64,000 nt of DNA, from NCBI RefSeq assembly GCF_019703515.2, contig NC_059373.1, positions 11,381,281 through 11,445,280 of the forward strand. Reading direction: 5' to 3'. The stretch is from Myxocyprinus asiaticus (Eukaryota; Chordata; Actinopteri; Cypriniformes; Catostomidae). The translations under genes were made by a program, and so were the position numbers. Shown piece by piece: positions 58,401 to 64,000 of this stretch. Position 1 is the first letter of the stretch; every line of letters begins with the position of its first letter. The notes under the pieces were generated by a model. That model was not told the DNA's origin and made no database searches. It saw only the letters and a program-made list of their open reading frames with translations.

Positions 58401-60561
58401 TGACATGAAAAAATGTCACACACTGACAAGCATGATCCACGATATATGCATTGTTGCCACCTAGGGAATCCTTGAAACAGAAGGCACATCTGGTTCAGGG
58501 GATTTCTTATTGTAATGGGTGGGGTTTGCTCCCTCGAGGCCCTCTGGGTTTTGTTCTGTTTTTAAAAAGGCTGTGAAGCATCAAGCAACCAGCTTGATAA
58601 TTTTTTAATATAGAGATGAGTAATTAGAGACAGTATATTGAGTGTGCACTTCATGCTTTAAAGCTAATTGCTTTTAAAAGTGATACAAGTTCCTTTTGCC
58701 TCATCCTCTTGTCTGGACAGAGCTTGTCCATTTCCACCTTAGATATGCATAAAAGTGTGTCCTTCATCCTTTTATTTCCTTCTGTCCTTCCCACACTCTC
58801 TCTCTCTCTTTCATTCTGACTATCACTGACAGTTGGCCACCATTCTGTAAGTGGTTTCATTTAGGAAGCCTGGGTGTGTAATGTACAGCTGCTTCTGTAG
58901 TTACTGTTCTTAGTTTTTCACATTGGTGTCCACAGCATTCAGATTTAAACTTGGTTTGTTTTAGGATATCGGTTTTAAAAATGATCCAAATGACGAAGGA
59001 TAATTTTAGGATAAGAGGTTTTCTGACTGCTTGAAATTTTTACCAAACATTTGTCATTGTTTTTTATGATCATTTTGTATTTTTTGTTCTATCTGTTCTA
59101 TTAGTCTGAAACCCTAGAAACAAAAGCTTTCTTCTAATTGTATAAAACTCATGATGCATGATAAAATCTTGCATACCTTTGATTAAATTAATTAGTGATG
59201 ATTGCTAAAACAAGCATCACTATTACTTTAGCTTAAACCGACTACGATTTTTTTCACGATAAACCTTCAAAGACAGACCTGTACTGTGACCTCAGTTTGT
59301 TAACTGAAGCCATCAGTCTGTTATTTTAGCTTAATTAAAAAAAAAAAAATCATGTTTAATTGTGGAATTCCTGGTGAAGAACTACACTACCCATGAAATC
59401 TGTGGGGGAAAATCCACCAATCAGAGAGTCGCGGCAAAGAGCCCAGCAGCGACCACTCAGTTCCATGCTGCACTGCGATTGATGCTTTTAATTAAGTCGG
59501 TCCTCCTACACTCTCAGTCTACTTGTATATTTGTATACATGTATATTTGAATATTTTGCATTGTACTTTGCAATTATAGTCAAGAACTTTATATCAATAG
59601 TTTTAAATTTTCCATAATTTTTAATTTGTCATTCACACTGCTTAATGCGATTGTAGCTCTTTCCTTTATTAAGGATGTTAAGTACACAATCTCTGATTTT
59701 CAGATACTTTTTTGCTTCAAATCAAACTTTGTAATGTTGTGATTCACTTTGGAGCTGACTGGTATGGATTATGGCTTACATTTTTTATGAAGTACTTAAT
59801 GAAATCCCTATGGAAAATATGAATGGGAAAAACACTTCAGCAACCAAAACGGCTGAAAAAGTGGGCAGGAGCTGTTGCGCTCCATATCATTTAGACTTGG
59901 GTCTTTTGACCACAGCCAGTAAGCAATCACCTACAGTAGTAACCACACATAACACCATAGCAACTGCAAAGCAACACAGTGGACATCACTCAGAACACCT
60001 TAGCAACTTTATAGCAACGCCCTGGCAACCACCTACGACACCCTAGCCTTGCAGTGGTCAGTTTAGCAGGGGCAAGCACCACATTTTCTTTGGAAATGGA
60101 AAAAATTTAGATTTTAATCAAATGAATGCTTAAGTATGATTGTATGGTATTCGATGCCCCTGTTGCTGACAGGCTTTTTTATATGTTTATTTGTTCACAC
60201 ATTGTTGTTACTTTGTTTGGATGGAAGTGATACTGCATGCGGATATTTGTGAGCATATCAGTCCTGCTCATATTTAGCCCCTTGTGTTAAAGCCAATCTT
60301 AGCACAGACTACATACATACTTTCTTCCCTATGTTACTATTCATAGTGATCTGTATATTTGGACAGATTTAGAGTGTATGCACTATACTTTATTTGATGT
60401 CCTTAGAAAGCACCCTGTTGCCCTTGTGTGTGTATGTTTGTGTGCATGTTGTATGTGCCTTTAAGAGGTGGGACCGTGCTGTGTGTGTTGGTATTTCTCA
60501 AGCTATGGAGGGGAGTGGTACTGGTGGTCTGGAACGAGAGCCAGAACTGTGAAGGGGAATA

Positions 60562-60565
<4 letters not shown>
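55412..60565. other. Long plectin intron or spacer, no exon recognised
   Basis: AT-rich. Positions 55830-55975 look like a small MITE (CCAAAGTTTACATATATGCT ... TATGTAAACTTATGAGCAG). Positions 59360-59520 hold a CpG-richer repeat-like patch (AACTACACTACCCATGAAAT; CCACCAATCAGAGAGTCG). Positions 59935-60055 have CAACACCATAGCAAC-type phrases common in fish repeats. No plectin exon or other gene was found. Confidence 0.4.
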
Positions 60566-60601
<36 letters not shown>

Positions 60602-60616
60602 TACACACACACACAG
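60566..60616. repeat. (CA)n microsatellite
   Basis: Two CA runs separated by TCACAT, about 140-190 bp upstream of the next coding exon. Confidence 0.9.
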
Positions 60617-60619
60617 CCT

Positions 60620-60754
60620 GGAGAGAGTGGGACTTTACTAACACACCAGTCTATTCTGACAGTCCAGCCGTCAGGAAGGCAGTCTGAAGAAAGGGACTGA
60701 AAGAAAGGAAGGAAGAAAAGAGAAGACAGATTGACCTGACCTCAGTCCAGGGCC
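60620..60754 (+). promoter_or_regulatory. Candidate 5' leader of the plectin-1f-like exon
   Basis: A purine-rich stretch (AAAGAAAGGAAGGAAGAAAA) leads to CCAGGGCCATGT, with G at -3 of the ATG. No TATA box is obvious. A leader directly joined to the coding exon is the simplest reading, since no acceptor is evident just before the ATG. Confidence 0.4.
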
Positions 60755-60847
60755 ATGTCTTTGTATGATCCAGCCAGCATTAGTGCTCATGCAGATGAGC
60801 AGGATTTTGTGCAAGCCTACGAGAACGTCAGAGAGAAGTATAAAGGT
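60755..60847 (+). CDS. plec: Plectin-1f-like first coding exon, phase disturbed
   Basis: From ATG 60755 it reads MSLYDPASISAHADEQDFVQ, then AYENVREKYIK, followed by GTACAA. DEQDF(V/I)QAYE(N/E)VREKYK is the hallmark of the alternative first exon of plectin 1f, which in mammals directs plectin to focal and fibrillar adhesions. The common acceptor needs a phase 1 donor (as in the exon ending at 54169), but here TATATAAAG|GTACAA ends in phase 0. An extra TA in TATATAAAG would explain the change from YK+G to YIK. The exon may thus be frameshifted, a sequencing error, or use another border. AA|GTATAT would give phase 2 and does not help. Confidence 0.7.
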
Positions 60848-61539
60848 ACAAGCGCCGCTGCTGTCACTATCCGTGTGTGAATGGACCCTATACAATATGT
60901 GACTGACTGTGATTGTTCGTGTATGTTTGCGTCTGAGGAGGTTGTGCGATTGGAGTTGGGTTATAAGTAGCTCCATATTGACTGGCACCGATGTGAGTGA
61001 CTTCAAAGTTGCACAAGACTAAACCTATAGGCAATAGAAACTCTGAAAATGTGTAGAGTGTTTGGAACATTGCAGAGAGTTCTACAGCTGTTTCTATTAA
61101 AGCAGATGCTGAAAAGTCAGTTAAACTTAGATTTAATGAAAATGTCATCAGCCCACCTGTGTTTCAGTGATCTTCAGGCATACAGTAAGGGAATGTCCAT
61201 ACACAACCTGCCTTATGAAACAAATTGGTCATCAAGTTTACAAAGTGTTTAGAACTTATCCTTAAATAATGCCTTTGAGCATTTAGCATCTTAAAGACTA
61301 ATTTATGGTAATAATGTCTTTATAATATGTTATTTACATGTTAATTACATGTGAGGCCTGCACATGAAAGTATCAAGGTGTGCACATGAAAATCCACCAC
61401 TGTATTTTTTGTAAGGGTCATACAGCAACTGAAATATTATAGTAGCTGATCTGATTTGCTTGCAAGTCCTGCCAAAGTTAGTTTTTGTAAGTTAATGATT
61501 ACAGTAGATAACTCAAGAGACTTTTGTGTGTGTGTGTGT
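60848..61539. other. Plectin intron, no exon seen
   Basis: AT-rich mixed sequence with a short TG run near 61525-61542. Confidence 0.4.
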
Positions 61540-61760
61540 GTCAGCGCGCTCTGAACCATGTAACCATACTCTCCCATTATCCCCCTTCTGGCCCATGTGT
61601 GCAAGATTGGGTCCAGAGGAGAGCTCTATAAATACTGCCCCAGTTTATTATTGTAGAGAGGAACTGGACCCAGATGACCAGACTAAGGCAGAACATTAGG
61701 GACTGCTGGGTCTGAACAAGTCTAATATCTCCATCTCTATAAATAATAAATAATTAAAAG
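61540..61760 (+). promoter_or_regulatory. TATA-box candidate promoter in plectin intron
   Basis: CTCTATAAATACTGCC (61623-61638) is a good TATA box in a locally GC-richer stretch (CTCCCATTATCCCCCTTCTG; TTGGGTCCAGAGGAGAGC). It is followed about 30 bp later by AGAGAGGAACTGGACCCAGA. It could start another plectin first exon, since the gene uses many. No ATG exon with a phase 1 donor was found directly after it. Confidence 0.3.
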
Positions 61761-62865
61761 AATTAGATTCTAGATACAATTGAACAAATGTCCCATTAAA
61801 TGTATATTTACACGAGCAAATTGTTTTAATATGTTTTGAAGGCTCATTGAAGGCTTGACTTACAGATCATTAGCTCTATGTTCCAGGTTGGTATTTATGT
61901 TTATGCTCAAGTGACCGCCCACACTTTACACAGGTTACCTGTATTTACTGCTATGGTCTGGTTAAGCTGCGTCCAATTTGAATCCCAAATGTTGCTGGAG
62001 CCACGTACTTGTTTTATGGTTTACACAAGGGCTATCTAATAATATCAAAGCTGTTTGCACACAACATGCTGGATCTGAGTCATGTGAAATGCTTTGTGTC
62101 TTCCTGTGGACCTCTTCCCTTTTGATGTGGGTCACATGGTGCCAAATTCCAAAACCTCTCCTTCTGGCACCAGTGTTCCATGTCCACTGAGACTGACCAG
62201 TTCTCCCTTTCCGTTTCCTCTTTCATTCTGGAGACACCTGCTGATAGAGACAGATTTTTAGATGATGAAGATATAAATAGAGTCTGAACATTTATCTTTT
62301 TTTTTTTTTTTTTTTTTTTTGGTTTACAAAGAACCGAAGTCTGTAACACTCAGTGGTGCTTGCTAAGACAATCATCACTACTTTTATTGCTGATATTTAG
62401 GAGTTTGTTATAAAGCACTAAGTATTAAACTTCATCTTGCAACTTGTGCCATGGATATCTAAAATCATTCAGCTTGTTGAGGAGAGGCATGCTATTACAT
62501 TTCTAACCGATTTTTGCCTGGTTTGCAATAAAACAGGTAAAAAAATCTTACAGACTAACATTGGAGGGACCCTAGCATTATCTAGGGAGCAGAATGTCAT
62601 AGAGACTTGGGGGTAATCTCTTTTGGCCATAACACCCTAGAAGGCCATAACACCCTAGAAGCTAGAGCTTTGCAGGGGCAATCACCACTCATGTTTTATC
62701 AGAAAATGTCAAAATATAATATAATGCCTTTTATATTTTCTCTTTAGGATATTTTTAATATGCCAGTGACTCCAATGAAATTGTTGATCATCAGTTCTGT
62801 GTTTTAACTTTGGTTTGTCCCCATGAATGCATCAGTTACTAACATAATAAAATGTCACAGTGTGG
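61761..62865. other. Plectin intron, no exon seen
   Basis: A long poly-T lies at 62299-62322 and a 20-bp direct duplication (GGCCATAACACCCTAGAA) at 62624-62663. No coding exon. Confidence 0.4.
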
Positions 62866-63228
62866 ATCAGTGTTGGAAATTAACTTTTACATCAAAGGGG
62901 ATATTTGCCCCATAGATTTGATTTTCTAACGATACAAAACAAACTGTGTCTCATCCTTTAAAATCACACATCTATAAAACTTCAATGTTATTAATTCATT
63001 AATACAAATTAATTATCATGATTGAAAATGTATTAACTCTTACCCTTAAAATTAAATTAACGTCAACAATGCAATAATATGTATAATTAGACTATATCAG
63101 ATGTTACAATTAAAAACTGAAAAATTCATAACAGGGGGATTTTTGCCCCCACATTTTGAGTTATGGGAGCTTTTCTGTCACTTTTTGTAGAGTTTTTGCC
63201 AAGAGCCCCCTTAATTTCTGACACTGGT
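62866..63228. repeat. Interspersed DNA repeat family D, copy 2
   Basis: Runs from GATCAGTGTTGGAAATTAAC to CTTAATTTCTGACACTGG, with inverted termini (CAGTGT.GAAATTAA). It parallels 45034-45399 through the same internal phrases. Confidence 0.7.
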
Positions 63229-63256
63229 GTGGATATTTTGGTATCAGTTCTGTATT

Positions 63257-64000
63257 TAAAGGGATAGTTCACCCAAAAATGAAAATTCTCCCATCATTTA
63301 CTCCCCCTCATGCCATGCCAGGTGTGTATGACTTTCTTTCTTCAGCAATACACATATGAAGAAAAATAGAAGAATATCTTAGCTCAGTAGGTCCTTAAAA
63401 TGCAAGTGGATGGTGATCAGACCTTTGATGCACCAAAAATCAACTCCAGCAGTTAAATTAATGTCTTCTAAAGTGACACGGTCGCTTTTGGTGCAGAAAA
63501 GATCAATATTTAAGTACTTTTTAACTATAAATCATTGCTTCCGGTCAGCAGCAGTATGCTCATATGATGTAATCATGTTGGAATGTGCGACACAGCCGGA
63601 TGTGCAGCACTGTTTAGAACTGAAAAGGAGGAACGCTGTACAGAAGCTTCGTTGGTTTTGGTTTAGATCTGTATTTGTATCTGTTTGTTTTTCACAATGG
63701 TGTGTTCATGTGCTTATCCTGGATGTCTCAACATGAGAAAAAAGTGAGATTACGTCCTTAACATGCCAACGTGAGTACGTCACACGAGAGACCGCGCAAA
63801 CTCAACCCTCTCGTGTCATGAATACGCACACTGCTGCTGGCCGGAAGTGAAAATTTATAGCTTACAAGTACATAAATATTAATTTTTTTCGCACCAAAAG
63901 CAATTGTGCCACTTTAGAAGACATCAGTTTAATCACTGGAGTCGTATGGATGACGTTTATACAGACTGTCTGTGATTTTTGGAGCTTCAAAGGTCTGATC
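63257..64000. mobile_element. Foldback MITE family A, copy 4, cut by window end
   Basis: Begins TTAAAGGGATAGTTCACCCA. The left arm (GCAAGTGGATGGTGATCAGA) starts to return as GGAGCTTCAAAGGTCTGATC at 63981-64000. The palindrome centre is near 63670, so the right terminus lies just beyond the window. Arm spacing differs from copy 2, with unrelated central sequence. Confidence 0.8.

Overview
This is vertebrate nuclear DNA, almost certainly from a ray-finned fish and probably a cyprinid-like otophysan. It is AT-rich and intron-rich, with spliced exons carrying GT/AG borders. It is crowded with typical fish repeats: Tc1-like elements, a DIRS-type retroelement, LINEs of the CR1/L2 type, a tRNA-derived SINE and foldback MITEs. 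The organism call is inference from repeat style and exon similarity, not from a database search. No rRNA, functional tRNA gene, CRISPR array or bacterial-type operon was seen.

Left half (about 1.8-26.9 kb, + strand): eleven of the twelve expected coding exons of eif3e (translation initiation factor 3 subunit E / INT6), in order and with introns in the expected places. They carry many independent lesions: a 1-nt deletion in exon 1, no exon 3, donor GT to AT after exon 6, a damaged donor after exon 7, a lost acceptor and an in-frame TGA in exon 8, 15 nt missing at the end of exon 9, and a last exon reduced to six codons. Because introns are retained, this is a decayed duplicate (ohnolog-type) rather than a processed copy. 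Its introns hold a hAT-like element with an interstitial telomeric array (2.5-3.7 kb), a DIRS element (10.2-14.2 kb), a Tc1 copy (14.7-16.3 kb), a MITE, a rearranged LINE (20.6-22.6 kb) and a Tc1 fragment (25.4-26.1 kb).

Middle (26.9-42 kb): repeats with no host gene recognised. A roughly 700-bp-period repeat family appears in three blocks (27.2-28.4, 33.5-35.0 and 38.35-39.4 kb). It is associated with a Tc1 copy carrying a 150-160 bp inverted duplicate of its neighbour, a retroposed 3'-UTR-like insert and a near full-length LINE (34.95-38.35 kb). A three-level nest of DNA elements plus a SINE lies at 39.98-41.6 kb.

Right half (42.2-64 kb, + strand): alternative 5' coding exons of what I read as plectin. 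One exon (53.98 kb) carries the SPGDTLPWNL...LDPAERAVIRIA signature of a plectin N-terminus and ends in phase 1. A second (60.76 kb) resembles the plectin-1f exon (DEQDFVQAYENVREKY). Upstream, three phase-compatible exons (42.22, 43.74 and 45.80 kb) encode a short N-terminus, one transmembrane segment and a Lys/Glu-rich linker that splices in frame into the 53.98 kb exon. This predicts a membrane-anchored N-terminal form. The common plectin body (actin-binding domain onward) lies beyond the right edge. This half also holds an internally deleted DNA transposon with about 120-bp inverted repeats (50.5-52.2 kb), several MITEs and two possible alternative promoters (48.5 and 61.6 kb).
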